From VBCK01 sp036270655 (GTDB lineage Bacteria > Pseudomonadota > Gammaproteobacteria > Burkholderiales > Burkholderiaceae_F): DNA of 64,000 nucleotides. Shown here one piece after another: positions 10,226 through 19,416 of this stretch. The stretch covers positions 62,001 to 126,000 of the forward strand of contig DATBCD010000030.1 of assembly GCA_036270655.1 (NCBI GenBank), in the 5' to 3' direction. The notes under the pieces were generated by a model that saw only the letters and a program-made list of their open reading frames with translations, searched no databases and was not told the origin of the DNA. The position numbers were made by a program, and so were the translations under genes. The number at the start of each line of letters is the position of its first letter. Within the stretch, counting starts at the first letter, position 1.

Positions 10226-11544
10226 CACAATAGTTCTTCCTGGCGGATACGGATCACCGGCGCCAGAACGGTTGGCAGCGCTTCGATGCGCCCGATCGCC
10301 GCATTGACGTCGCGTTCGAGCGCCTCGTGCGTCAGAAGGATGATGTCGGTCTGATTCTCGCCTTCGCCCGGCTCTCGCTGGAACATCGCGTCGATCGAAA
10401 TCCGGTGATCGGCCAGGATGCGCGCGATGTCGGCCAGCACGCCGGGGCGGTCCGCCACCCGCATCCGGAAGTAATACGACGTGACCGTGTCTTCGATGCT
10501 GAGCCAGGGCAGGTTCACCAGCGCGTCCGGCTGGAAGGCGAGGTGCGGAACCCGATTGTCCGGATCGGCGGTGTGCATGCGCGTGACATCGACCAGATCG
10601 GCCACCACGGCCGAAGCGGTAGGCTCGGCGCCCGCGCCCGGGCCGTAGTACAGCGTCGTGCCCACCGCATCGCCCTTGACCAGTACCGCGTTCATCGGGC
10701 CTTCCACGCTGGCCAGCAGTCGCTGCATCGGCACCAGTGTCGGGTGCACCCTGAGCTCGATTCCATGCGGCGTGCGCTTGGTGATTCCGAGCAGCTTGAT
10801 CCGGTATCCGAGCTGCTCGGCATAGCGGATGTCGGCGGCCGCCAGCCTGCCGATGCCTTCCATATAGGCGGCATCGAAGCGGATCGGCACGCCGAACGCG
10901 ATCGAGCACAGGATGGTCAGCTTGTGCGCGGCGTCCACCCCGTCGACATCGAAGCGGGGGTCGGCTTCGGCGTAGCCCAGCGCCTGGGCCTGCGCCAGCA
11001 CCGATTCGAAAGAAGCGCCGGTGGCGCGCATCTGGCTGAGGATGAAATTGCTGGTGCCGTTGATGATGCCGGCGATCCATTCGATCCGGTTGGCCGTCAG
11101 ACCCTCGCGCAGGGCCTTGATGATCGGGATGCCGCCGGCCACCGCCGCCTCGAATGCCACCATCACGCCCGCCTGGTGGGCGGCTGCGAAGACCTCGTTG
11201 CCGTGCACCGCCAGCAGCGCCTTGTTGGCGGTGACTACGTGCTTGTGGTTTCGGATCGCCTCCAGCACCAGCGCCCGTGTCGGGTCGCAACCCCCGATGA
11301 GCTCCACGACGATATCGACACCGCTGGCACGCACCAGCTGTTCCGGACTGTCGGTCACATCGATGCTGCCGCCCACGACCGCGCGCGCCTTGGCCGTGTC
11401 GCGCACCGCGATCCCCACGATCTCGATGCCGCGTGCGGCCCGGCGCTTGATTTCCTCCTGGTTGCGCCGCAGGATCTCGTACGTGCCGCGGCCGACGGTC
11501 CCCAGGCCGAGCAGACCGACTCTGATCGGTTTCATCTCAGTCAT
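10225..11544 (-). CDS. hom: homoserine dehydrogenase
   Basis: NAD(P)H-dependent reduction of aspartate semialdehyde to homoserine. It is the stand-alone form, not fused to aspartokinase. The Rossmann loop GLLGLGTVGRGT is at the N-terminus; VVTANKALLA, the catalytic domain segment GVPIIRFDAAYMEGIG-like region and a C-terminal ACT domain (SYYFRMRVADRPGVLADIA, about residue 350 on) follow. The ACT domain suggests feedback by threonine. Two in-frame ATGs compete: 11544 (MTEMKPIRV) and 11535 (MKPIRV). Neither has a strong Shine-Dalgarno sequence. The gene lies between alaC and thrC in one direction. Confidence 0.96.
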   Translation of the reverse strand: MTEMKPIRVGLLGLGTVGRGTYEILRRNQEEIKRRAARGIEIVGIAVRDTAKARAVVGGSIDVTDSPEQLVRASGVDIVVELIGGCDPTRALVLEAIRNHKHVVTANKALLAVHGNEVFAAAHQAGVMVAFEAAVAGGIPIIKALREGLTANRIEWIAGIINGTSNFILSQMRATGASFESVLAQAQALGYAEADPRFDVDGVDAAHKLTILCSIAFGVPIRFDAAYMEGIGRLAAADIRYAEQLGYRIKLLGITKRTPHGIELRVHPTLVPMQRLLASVEGPMNAVLVKGDAVGTTLYYGPGAGAEPTASAVVADLVDVTRMHTADPDNRVPHLAFQPDALVNLPWLSIEDTVTSYYFRMRVADRPGVLADIARILADHRISIDAMFQREPGEGENQTDIILLTHEALERDVNAAIGRIEALPTVLAPVIRIRQEELL

Positions 11545-11564
11545 CCGAGCCGGGCTTGTCGTTT

Positions 11565-12776
11565 TCAGGCAGCCGCCTTCGGTGCCAGTGAATCGCGCCG
11601 GAGCATCTCGCGGATGCCGCGCGCTGCCTGGCGGATCCGGTGCTCGTTCTCGATCAGCGCGAAGCGCACGTGCGTGTCGCCGTATTCGCCAAAGCCTACC
11701 CCCGGCGATACCGCAACCCGGGCCTGCGCCAGCAGCCTCTTGGCGAACTCCAGCGAGCCGGCGGCGCGGTAGGCGGCCGGGATCTCGGCCCAGATATACA
11801 TCGAAGCCCGCGGCACCTCGACCGGCCAGCCGGCGTCGTGCAGGCCCTTGACGAGTACATCGCGGCGGCGCTGGTACTGCGCGCAGATCTGGCCGACGCA
11901 CTCCTGCGGACCCTCGAGCGCCGCGATCGAGGCGACCTGGATCGGGGTGAAGGTGCCGTAGTCGTGGTAGCTCTTGATGCGCGCCAGCGCGGCCACCAGA
12001 TCGCGATTGCCGACCATGAATCCGATACGCCAGCCGGCCATGTTATAACTTTTGCTCAGCGTGAAGAACTCCACCGCCACGTCGCGCGCGCCGGGCACCT
12101 GCATGATCGACGGAGCGCAATAGTCGTCGAACACGATGTCGGCGTAGGCCAGATCGTGTACGACGTAGATGCCGTGCGTACGGGCCAGCTCGACCACGCG
12201 CCGGAAGAAGTCCAGATCGACGCACTGCGCGGTCGGATTGCTCGGAAAGCCCAGCACGATCATGCGCGGTTTCGGGAAGGACTCGCGGATCGCGCGCTCC
12301 AGCTCCTCGAAAAAGTCGGTGCCGCCGGTGATCCGCACCGAGCGGATGTCGGCTCCGGCGATGATCGCGCCGTAGATGTGGATCGGATAGCTGGGATTGG
12401 GAACCAGCACCGTGTCGCCGCGGTCCAAGGTGGCGAGCATCAGATGGGCCAGGCCCTCCTTCGAACCGATCGTGACAATCGCCTCGGAATCAGGATCGAT
12501 CTGAACCTGGAAGCGGCTTTGATACCAGTTGGCGATGGCCCGGCGCAGCCGCGGAATCCCCTTGGACACCGAATAGCCGTGCGTATCGTCGCGCTGGACC
12601 GCCTCGATCAGCTTGTCGACGATGTGCTTGGGCGTGGGGCCGTCCGGGTTGCCCATGCTCATGTCGACAATGTCCTCGCCACGGCGCCGCGCTGCCATTT
12701 TCAGCTCGGCGGTGATGTTGAACACGTACGGCGGAAGCCGCTTGATACGGGGAAACTCGGGAGAAACGTGCGACAT
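11565..12776 (-). CDS. alaC: alanine transaminase AlaC-type aminotransferase
   Basis: Class-I PLP aminotransferase of 403 residues, expected to make alanine from pyruvate and glutamate. The PLP lysine sits in FTLSKSYNMAGWRIGF (about residue 240). The N-terminal PPYVFNITAELKMAARRRGEDIVDMSMGNPDG and the NPSYPIHIYGAIIAGA segment match the AlaC/YfdZ subgroup, whose genes usually precede hom and thrC in betaproteobacteria. Older annotations call the family LL-diaminopimelate or valine-pyruvate aminotransferase. The ATG at 12774-12776 gives the usual MSHVSPEFPRIKRLPPYVF start. The substrate is inferred from the subgroup and the context. Confidence 0.9.
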   Translation of the reverse strand: MSHVSPEFPRIKRLPPYVFNITAELKMAARRRGEDIVDMSMGNPDGPTPKHIVDKLIEAVQRDDTHGYSVSKGIPRLRRAIANWYQSRFQVQIDPDSEAIVTIGSKEGLAHLMLATLDRGDTVLVPNPSYPIHIYGAIIAGADIRSVRITGGTDFFEELERAIRESFPKPRMIVLGFPSNPTAQCVDLDFFRRVVELARTHGIYVVHDLAYADIVFDDYCAPSIMQVPGARDVAVEFFTLSKSYNMAGWRIGFMVGNRDLVAALARIKSYHDYGTFTPIQVASIAALEGPQECVGQICAQYQRRRDVLVKGLHDAGWPVEVPRASMYIWAEIPAAYRAAGSLEFAKRLLAQARVAVSPGVGFGEYGDTHVRFALIENEHRIRQAARGIREMLRRDSLAPKAAA

Positions 12777-12979
12777 GGAATGGGGTCTTTCACCAACCGC
12801 CGGCCCCTTCGTGACCGGCCAATGACGACCAAGGATCCGCGCGGCGCCTGCGTCCCATCGGCGATGGGTGCCAGATCGATTCCGGTTAGGCATAATTTAC
12901 CCGAAATGCACAACGGCGACGCGCGTCCGGCCAGTGCTGCGGTGCTCAGGCGCGCGGGCAGCGCCGTGCTGGAGACGCA

Positions 12980-13360
12980 TTGAAGCTGCACGAACAGCGC
13001 GCCGCACACCTGAACACCGTTACCGGTTACGGCCCAGGCTATATCGAAGTCAACGGCGCGCGCCACGCCGGCAACCTGATCCTGGAAGCTGCTTCCGTGC
13101 AGGCCTGGGCCGTGGCCGGGTTCGAGTCGCTGCGCCCCGAGGACTTCGATCCGGTCCTGAAACTGGAGCCCGAGGTGGTTCTGCTGGGCACCGGGCTGCG
13201 CCATCGCTGGGTCCACCCCCGGCTCACGGCGTCCCTGGCCCGCGCGGGCGTGGCGCTCGAGGCGATGGACACCAAGGCCGCCTGCCGCACCTACAACATC
13301 CTGGTGTCGGACGGCCGGCGCGTGGCCGGCGCCTTGCTGCAGGAGGCTGGCCCCTCGTGA
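12980..13360 (+). CDS. Mth938-like domain-containing protein (DUF498)
   Basis: Protein of 126 residues related to archaeal Mth938 and to mitochondrial complex I assembly factor NDUFAF3; its bacterial function is unknown. Typical segments are YIEVNGARHAGNLIL, EVVLLGTGLRHRW and the C-terminal EAMDTKAACRTYNILVSDGRRVAGALL. The reading frame opens with TTG at 12980, and no ATG is nearby. It lies divergently from alaC (203-base gap) and overlaps the following peroxiredoxin by the sequence GTGA, so the two are probably coupled. Confidence 0.88.
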   Translation: MKLHEQRAAHLNTVTGYGPGYIEVNGARHAGNLILEAASVQAWAVAGFESLRPEDFDPVLKLEPEVVLLGTGLRHRWVHPRLTASLARAGVALEAMDTKAACRTYNILVSDGRRVAGALLQEAGPS

Positions 13361-13821
13361 CCGTCCAGATTGGTGCCGTGGTGCCCGATTTTTCCGCCGC
13401 CTCCACCGCAGGCGAGTTCCGGCTGTCCGAGGCGCGCGGCTCTGCCCTGCTGATCTACTTTTACCCGAAGGACAACACGTCGGGCTGCACCGCCGAAAGC
13501 AAGGACTTCGCGGCCGCCCATGACCGCTTCGTCCGGCTTCGCACCCGGATCGTCGGGATCTCGCGCGACAGCATCAAGTCGCACCTCGGCTTCAAGCAGA
13601 ACCTGAATCTTCCGTTCGATCTGTTGTCGGATCCAGACGAGCGCGTGTGTGCGCTGTTCGACGTGATCAAGAACAAGACCATGTACGGCCGGCCGGTGCG
13701 CGGGGTCGAGCGCAGCACCTTTCTGCTCGACTCCAAGTCGGTGCTGCGTTACGAGTGGCGCGGCGTCAAGGTCAACGGACACGTCGAAGAGGTCCTGGCC
13801 GCCGCGAGCGCGCTCGCCTGA
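13357..13821 (+). CDS. peroxiredoxin, PrxQ/BCP family
   Basis: Thiol peroxidase of 154 residues that should reduce hydroperoxides in the cytoplasm. The peroxidatic cysteine is Cys44 in YPKDNTSGCTAESKDF. The classical resolving cysteine five residues on is absent, since that position is in ESKDF. The only other cysteine is Cys98 (ERVCALFDV), at the position used by some beta-type PrxQ proteins or possibly not used. C-terminal STFLLD and WRGVKVNGHVEEVL are usual. It starts with GTG overlapping the preceding stop. It is followed after 49 bases by phoH, as in many betaproteobacteria. Confidence 0.93.
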   Translation: MTVQIGAVVPDFSAASTAGEFRLSEARGSALLIYFYPKDNTSGCTAESKDFAAAHDRFVRLRTRIVGISRDSIKSHLGFKQNLNLPFDLLSDPDERVCALFDVIKNKTMYGRPVRGVERSTFLLDSKSVLRYEWRGVKVNGHVEEVLAAASALA

Positions 13822-13870
13822 TTGCCCACTGCCATCGTGTTTCATCCAATTCCAACCCACGGCTGACCGC

Positions 13871-15481
13871 ATGCCACTGCCCAAAGCGCCCGACAAGCCC
13901 GCCACGATCCTGCTGCCGCCCGACTCTTCTGCTGCCCAGACGCCCAGGGCGCGGCGCCCGGCGCCGGTGGCGCGGCCCGTGCCCGAGCCCGAGCCGGCGG
14001 CGCGGGAGCGCCCAGCGGCCCACCTGGCGCTGGTCGAATCGGCGCTGGCCGAAACCCGCGCTCGCTCGACCCCGCGCAAGGTTCGCGTCCCGGGCGGTCG
14101 GCCCAAGCTGTTCGTGCTGGACACCAACGTGCTGATGCACGACCCGACCAGCCTGTTTCGCTTCGAAGAGCACGACATCTTTCTGCCGATGATGACGCTG
14201 GAGGAGCTGGACGGCCACAAAAAAGGCATGTCGGAGGTCGCACGCAACGCCCGCCAGGCCAGCCGCTCGCTCGATGCGCTGGTGGCGACCTGCCACCATC
14301 CGATCGAACAGGGCATTGCACTGTCATCGATCGGCAACACCGAGGCCAGCGGGCGGTTGTTTCTCCAGACCGAGGCGATCGCCGATGTGCTGCCCCCAAG
14401 CCTGCCGGTCGGAAAGGCCGATAACCACATCCTGGGGGTCGTGCGCGCGCTGAGCCAGACGCGCGCCGATTGCGACGTGGTGCTGGTGTCGAAGGACATC
14501 AACATGCGGGTGAAGGCGCGCGCGCTGGCCCTGTCGGCCGAGGACTACACGAACGACAAGGTGCTCGAGGACACCGACGTCCTGTACACCGGGGTTCTGG
14601 CTCTGCCGGACAACTTCTGGGACCGGCACTCCAAGGCCATGGAGTCCTGGCAGCAGGGCGGCGCCACCTACTATCGGATCACCGGGCCCCTGGTGCCCGA
14701 CCTGCTGATCAACCAGTTCGTATTCCTGGAGGTCGCGACGCCGCCGTTTTACGCCCAGGTGAAGGAAATCCGCGCCAGGACGGCGGTCCTGCGCGTGCTG
14801 CGCGATTATCTGCATGCGAAAAACGCCGTGTGGGGCATCACCGCGCGCAATCGGGAGCAGAGCTTCGCGCTGAATCTGCTGATGGACCCGGAGTGCGATT
14901 TCGTCACGCTGATCGGGCAGGCCGGCACCGGCAAGACACTGCTCGCGCTGGCCGCGGGGCTGGCGCAGACGCTGGAATCGCGTCGTTATTCGGAAATCAT
15001 CATGACCCGAGCCACGGTTCCGGTGGGCGAGGACATCGGCTTCCTGCCCGGCACCGAGGAGGAGAAGATGGCGCCCTGGATGGGCGCGCTCGAAGACAAC
15101 CTTGAAGTGCTCAATCGCGGCGAAGATTCCGGCGGCGACTGGGGCCGCGCCGCGACCAACGATCTGATCCGGACGCGTATCCGGATCAAGGCCATGAGCT
15201 TCATGCGCGGGCGCACGTTCATCGCCAAGTACCTGATCATCGACGAAGCGCAGAATCTGACGCCCAAGCAGATGAAGACGCTGATCACGCGCGCAGGGCC
15301 CGGCACCAAGGTCGTGTGCCTGGGCAACATCGCGCAGATCGACACCCCGTACCTGACCGAGGGAAGCTCGGGATTGAGCTACGTGGTCGATCGCTTCAAA
15401 GGCTGGCCGCACGCGGGCCACGTGACGCTGCAGCGCGGCGAGCGCTCGCGACTGGCCGATCACGCAGCCGAAGCGCTCTGA
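13871..15481 (+). CDS. PhoH family protein with N-terminal PIN domain (PIN-PhoH)
   Basis: Likely RNA-cleaving and unwinding ATPase, by comparison with characterised PhoH2 proteins. A Pro/Ala/Arg-rich, probably disordered leader (residues 1-70) is followed by a PIN nuclease domain with acidic residues in FVLDTNVLMHDP and VSKDINMRVKA. A linker then leads to the PhoH ATPase with Walker A GQAGTGKTLLALAAG (about residue 349), MTRATVPVGEDIGFLPG, and Walker B YLIIDEAQNLTPKQMK. At 536 residues it is the typical proteobacterial size. It lies in the same direction as the peroxiredoxin and ends before a large hairpin. Confidence 0.93.
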   Translation: MPLPKAPDKPATILLPPDSSAAQTPRARRPAPVARPVPEPEPAARERPAAHLALVESALAETRARSTPRKVRVPGGRPKLFVLDTNVLMHDPTSLFRFEEHDIFLPMMTLEELDGHKKGMSEVARNARQASRSLDALVATCHHPIEQGIALSSIGNTEASGRLFLQTEAIADVLPPSLPVGKADNHILGVVRALSQTRADCDVVLVSKDINMRVKARALALSAEDYTNDKVLEDTDVLYTGVLALPDNFWDRHSKAMESWQQGGATYYRITGPLVPDLLINQFVFLEVATPPFYAQVKEIRARTAVLRVLRDYLHAKNAVWGITARNREQSFALNLLMDPECDFVTLIGQAGTGKTLLALAAGLAQTLESRRYSEIIMTRATVPVGEDIGFLPGTEEEKMAPWMGALEDNLEVLNRGEDSGGDWGRAATNDLIRTRIRIKAMSFMRGRTFIAKYLIIDEAQNLTPKQMKTLITRAGPGTKVVCLGNIAQIDTPYLTEGSSGLSYVVDRFKGWPHAGHVTLQRGERSRLADHAAEAL

Positions 15482-15546
15482 CCCGCCTTCGCGCCTGGCG
15501 GCGCTACAGCGGGCTTGCCCGCCGAAGCCCGAAGGGCGAAGGCGGG
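15482..15546. terminator. bidirectional hairpin between convergent genes
   Basis: The whole 78-base gap between phoH (plus) and the receptor gene (minus) folds. Outer arms CCCGCCTTCGC (15482-15492) and GCGAAGGCGGG (15536-15546) pair perfectly over 11 bases, and an inner GCGGGC/GCCCGC stem (15509-15522) sits between them. There is no T run on either side. It probably limits transcription from both convergent genes. Confidence 0.6.
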
Positions 15547-15559
15547 GGGCGGGATCCTC

Positions 15560-17491
15560 TTACAGATCGACGGTCAGGTACCCGACATAGGTGCGCGGCG
15601 CGAACTGGACATAGCCTGGATTGAATCCGATATTCCATAGGTAGGCATCGGTCACGTTCTGAACTTGCAGACGAACCGACGAGGGAGCGCCGAACAGTCC
15701 GAACTTGTATCTGGTTCCGAGATTCAGCTGCGTGACCTGCGGGTCGTCGACCGCGCCGTTGACGCTGGCGGGAGCGGCGCCAAAGTGATACACCCCGACA
15801 TCGAAAGACAGCGCGGGCAATTTCGGCAGGGCGTAGTCGAAGTTGACCAGGAACTGGTTGCGGGGTTGCCCGAACGCCGCCTTGCCGATGCCCTCCGCGG
15901 CCAGATTGGGGCCGACGACGGCGACCAGGCCGACAACGCCGCCGGCGTTGACGCTCAGACCCTGCGCCAATTGACCGGCCAGTGATATTTCAACGCCCTT
16001 TGCGCGCTGCTGACCCAGTTCCCGATCCACATTGCCGGTGTCGAAATTGAAGTACGGCTTGTTTATCTCGAACAGGCCCGCAATCAGATTGAGTTTCGGG
16101 CTCAATCGGTACCGGATCCCGCCGTCCGCCTGCCACGTGCGGGACGTGGGAAGAATGGTGCCGCGGTTCTGTGCGCTGTTGGGCGCGACGCCGGAGTCCT
16201 CGAATCCCTGCGTGTAGCCTGCATACGCCGTCACACGGTCAGTCAGGATTTTCAAGGCTGATCCGTAAAAGCGCCAGGGGCTGCTGGTCAGACGGGCCGG
16301 CGGATCGCCGGGAGCGAGGACCGTTTTTTCGTAGTCCTCTTTTTGCGCGCCGAATGCCACTTCGCCCTCGGCCGCCCATTGGGCCTGATAGGCGGCGCCG
16401 GCGCTCCACAGTCGGGTATGGTCGTACGTGCGCGCGGTATAGACAAAGGTCGGCTGCGGGACTTGAACGCCCTGACCGATCAACGCCGGGCCTGCGTCGA
16501 TGACATCGGATCCGCCGTAGCGCGCCACGGCGTCGCGGCCGCGTACCAGCAGAACGACGTCGTTGGACCTCTGGCCGTCGGCGAAGTGGCCGGTCAGGCG
16601 GGCTTCGCCCGAATTCGATGCGGAGCGCTGATCGGGGTTGCCTACGACCACATGGTCAGCCAAGCCGCTCGGCTGCGTGTTCACATACAGATCGGCGTAG
16701 CTGACCGGGTTATCCGCTTCGGAGCGAAAAACACCCGCGGCCAGGGACCAGCGCTGAGTGATTTTTGCGTTGAGCGTGCCTCCGTAGTTCCGGTTTATGA
16801 AGTCGCCTTCCGCCCAGTCCTGGCCAAGATTGCGCCGAGCGATGCGCGGTGGGAGAAAATCTCCCGCGGTAAAAACCACGGGGGAGGTCTGCGCATGACT
16901 GGTCTGCTGCCAGTCCACGAATGCCCGGACAGTCAGCCGATCGTTGGGGGCCCACTGGGGCGCGGCTGCGAAATTCACCACGGTCGACTTGTATCCTGCA
17001 TTGGCGCCGTTGGCCGGACCACCGATTTGATAGCTTGCGCCCATCGGCAGTTGCAGCTGCTTCGAAATCAAGGGCAGGCTGCCGTCGACGCTGATGCCGC
17101 GGGTCGCAAACGGGCCCGCATCTGCGATGACCGTGGCGGTCGGTTGGCCGTCGGTGGCGTGCCTCAGGTCGTAGTCGACGATTCCCGTCGGGGCGGGAAA
17201 CGCATAGCCAATTGCGCTGATGCCGACACGAATCGTCGAGCCTTCGACGACTCGATTCGACAGAGCTCCCTGCTGGTCGAAATACAGACCGTTGATGCGC
17301 ACATTTCCGGCCGTCTGCGGGCTGAAGCCGCGCACCATGCCGGGGTTATAAATGCCCGTGCTTTCATTGCCGATCGTCAGGCCGAATCCGTCATCCGCGG
17401 ATACGACCGGATTGTCGGAGGCATGCTGGGCGAAGGCACCGGACGCTGCTCCAAACACAGCCACCGCAGTCGCAAGGGCCTTCTTGATCAT
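15560..17491 (-). CDS. TonB-dependent outer-membrane receptor
   Basis: Outer-membrane barrel for energised uptake of an unknown ligand. It has 643 residues, starting with a signal peptide (MIKKALATAVAVFGAASGAFA) cut near AFA|QHA. The plug is short and includes MVRGFSPQTAGNVRINGLYFD, and the beta-barrel ends with the aromatic terminal strand YVGYLTVDL. A clear TonB box was not found, although DDGFGLTIGN may occupy that place. The plug resembles a siderophore-receptor subgroup rather than BtuB/SusC types. The gene lies 151 bases downstream of an Asp-box lipoprotein gene in the same direction, so the two may form an uptake or sensing pair. No Fur box or ferric-siderophore ABC genes are adjacent. 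Confidence 0.85.
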   Translation of the reverse strand: MIKKALATAVAVFGAASGAFAQHASDNPVVSADDGFGLTIGNESTGIYNPGMVRGFSPQTAGNVRINGLYFDQQGALSNRVVEGSTIRVGISAIGYAFPAPTGIVDYDLRHATDGQPTATVIADAGPFATRGISVDGSLPLISKQLQLPMGASYQIGGPANGANAGYKSTVVNFAAAPQWAPNDRLTVRAFVDWQQTSHAQTSPVVFTAGDFLPPRIARRNLGQDWAEGDFINRNYGGTLNAKITQRWSLAAGVFRSEADNPVSYADLYVNTQPSGLADHVVVGNPDQRSASNSGEARLTGHFADGQRSNDVVLLVRGRDAVARYGGSDVIDAGPALIGQGVQVPQPTFVYTARTYDHTRLWSAGAAYQAQWAAEGEVAFGAQKEDYEKTVLAPGDPPARLTSSPWRFYGSALKILTDRVTAYAGYTQGFEDSGVAPNSAQNRGTILPTSRTWQADGGIRYRLSPKLNLIAGLFEINKPYFNFDTGNVDRELGQQRAKGVEISLAGQLAQGLSVNAGGVVGLVAVVGPNLAAEGIGKAAFGQPRNQFLVNFDYALPKLPALSFDVGVYHFGAAPASVNGAVDDPQVTQLNLGTRYKFGLFGAPSSVRLQVQNVTDAYLWNIGFNPGYVQFAPRTYVGYLTVDL

Positions 17492-17642
17492 GAAATTCGG
17501 GAAGCTTCTGCCGCTTCAGAGGCCCTGGACCAGCCAGGAATCTACGAAGAGGGCGATACCCGCGCACGCGGATTGCGACCAAACGCATAACGGCGGGGCC
17601 GAAACGGAGGCAGTGCCGACGAACCGAGGAGCGGCTGGGGGC

Positions 17643-19283
17643 TCAGCGAGGCGGCCAAAGCGCCGCCGCTTGGCGGCGACGCGTCAGGCTGCGCTGCAAG
17701 TTGTCCTGTACCGCTTGCCTGAACTGGGCCGACTGCGGCCCGAAAGTCACCGGCACGGCCGCGTAGTGCGCGGCCTGGGCCTGGCGCGCTGCCTGGCCGT
17801 GCACGATCGGCAGCGAATTGAAGAACACATCGGTTGGACCGGTGCTGGCGGCGCTGGTCTTCGCGTAAAACGGCAGGAAGTCCGAGCCGGCCCACTGCAG
17901 CGCCTGATAATCGCCCAGGAAGTACTGCCCCTGGACGATCGGCGCGCCCGAAAGGTCGAACGGACCGTCGATCATGGACTCGATCCACGTGGCCCCGCCG
18001 TCCGAGGAGCGAGCCAGCCAATAGCTGACCGGCAGGCCGCTGCTCAGGCTGCCTCGAAAATCGTAATAGGTCAGCCCGATCTCGCCGTCGCCCCGCACCG
18101 TGACCGCAGGGTCGAACGCCGGCACCGTCAAGTCCGCGTTGACTCGAAACGCTCCGGACCAGGTCGCGCCGCCATCGCTGGAGCGGGAAAGCAGGATGGC
18201 GTTGTACGCGTGGCCGGTTACCGGGGTGGCATCCTCCCAGGCCGCATAAAGCGTCGTGCTGCCCGGGCGCGGATCGGCCGCAAAGCTGCCGAGGATCGAG
18301 CCGTCGCGCACGGGCGCGCCATTCAATGGGTCCCTTGTCTGGACCGAGTTCACGCTAGCGACGGTCGCCAGGCCGCCCGCCGGCCAGGTCTGAGCCTGGT
18401 CGGTCGAGCGAATCACCCTGAGCGTGGCCACGCCGAAGGAGGCAAACTGCGTGAAGCAGTCGACCAGGGTTCCGAGGGGCGCGCCACCGTTCAGTCCAAC
18501 GATTACGTTGCCGATGGTTCCATTACCGGAGCCCGGGTCGAACAGCACCTGCACCGGCTGCCAGGTCAGGCCGCGATCGACCGTTCGGGCGATCATCGCC
18601 GGCTGGTCCCCGGGCGTTCGGTCCCACACGACGTAGGCATAGGCCGGGTTGACCGGATCGGCCGTGATCGCATCCTTGTCGTTGAAGGTCGTGTCCGGAG
18701 CGTCGCGGATCACAGCCACGGGCGCGGACCAGGTCTGTCCCAGGTCGGTCGATACGCTGACGACCACTGCGCTGCTGGTTCCGGTCGTAAACGCGAGTGC
18801 GGCCTGGTAGATGGAGCTTCCGTCCGACGAAAACGCCACCCAGGGATCGGACACGCGGTCGTAGTCCCCGGAATTTGCAGGCGTGCCACCCATGCAATGC
18901 GACAGCGGTGGCGGCGTCGGAAGCGACCACGTCGCGCCGCCGTCGACCGATCGCGCGGTCAGGATGCCGTGAGCCCCGTCGTTCGACCAGCGGTCCTGCT
19001 GCCACACGCCGATCAGCAGCTTGGAATCGATCGGCGAGACAGCCAGGTAGGGTTCGACCGTGGAGTTCGGGTACAGGGTCTGGCCGAGCGCGGGCGCGCA
19101 ATTGGTCGCAAAGGGGCTCGCGCCGGACACGCGCACTGCAGCGGTGACCGGAGGCGGCGGCGGGCTCGCGGCGGGGGGCGGCGAAGGCGCTGCCGACCCT
19201 CCGCCGCCGCCGCCGCATCCACCCAGCACCGCAGGAACGGTGAGCAGCAACGCCACGACCCTGGACCGCTGCGATGAATTCAT
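17643..19283 (-). CDS. Asp-box (BNR) repeat beta-propeller lipoprotein, sialidase-like fold
   Basis: Exported protein of 546 residues. The ATG at 19281-19283 gives a lipoprotein signal with lipobox LGGC at about residue 23, followed by six glycines and a Pro/Ala-rich tether. At least six Asp boxes occur in order (SVDGGATW, STDLGQTW, TVDRGLTW, STDQAQTW, SSDGGATW, SSDGGATW), fitting a six-bladed propeller of the exo-alpha-sialidase superfamily. I could not identify the arginine triad or the tyrosine/glutamate pair of true sialidases, so it may be a binding or non-sialidase hydrolytic protein. It is followed by the TonB-dependent receptor gene in the same direction. Confidence 0.8.
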   Translation of the reverse strand: MNSSQRSRVVALLLTVPAVLGGCGGGGGGSAAPSPPPAASPPPPPVTAAVRVSGASPFATNCAPALGQTLYPNSTVEPYLAVSPIDSKLLIGVWQQDRWSNDGAHGILTARSVDGGATWSLPTPPPLSHCMGGTPANSGDYDRVSDPWVAFSSDGSSIYQAALAFTTGTSSAVVVSVSTDLGQTWSAPVAVIRDAPDTTFNDKDAITADPVNPAYAYVVWDRTPGDQPAMIARTVDRGLTWQPVQVLFDPGSGNGTIGNVIVGLNGGAPLGTLVDCFTQFASFGVATLRVIRSTDQAQTWPAGGLATVASVNSVQTRDPLNGAPVRDGSILGSFAADPRPGSTTLYAAWEDATPVTGHAYNAILLSRSSDGGATWSGAFRVNADLTVPAFDPAVTVRGDGEIGLTYYDFRGSLSSGLPVSYWLARSSDGGATWIESMIDGPFDLSGAPIVQGQYFLGDYQALQWAGSDFLPFYAKTSAASTGPTDVFFNSLPIVHGQAARQAQAAHYAAVPVTFGPQSAQFRQAVQDNLQRSLTRRRQAAALWPPR

Positions 19284-19416
19284 GCGCCTCGTTTGCGCGA
19301 TGAGCGACGCGGCGATTTTATCCGCCCCGCCGATCCGGTCCCTCGGCCAAAGGGGCATCGCATAATGGAGGTAGCAATGATCCGGCGGCTTTGCATCCCG
19401 ATTCACGGGTCAGGAC

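Noticed and set aside
8804..11290. 828-residue fusion around threonine synthase
   Set aside because: The first 355 residues are a wrong frame of hom. The true thrC starts at the ATG 10223-10225.
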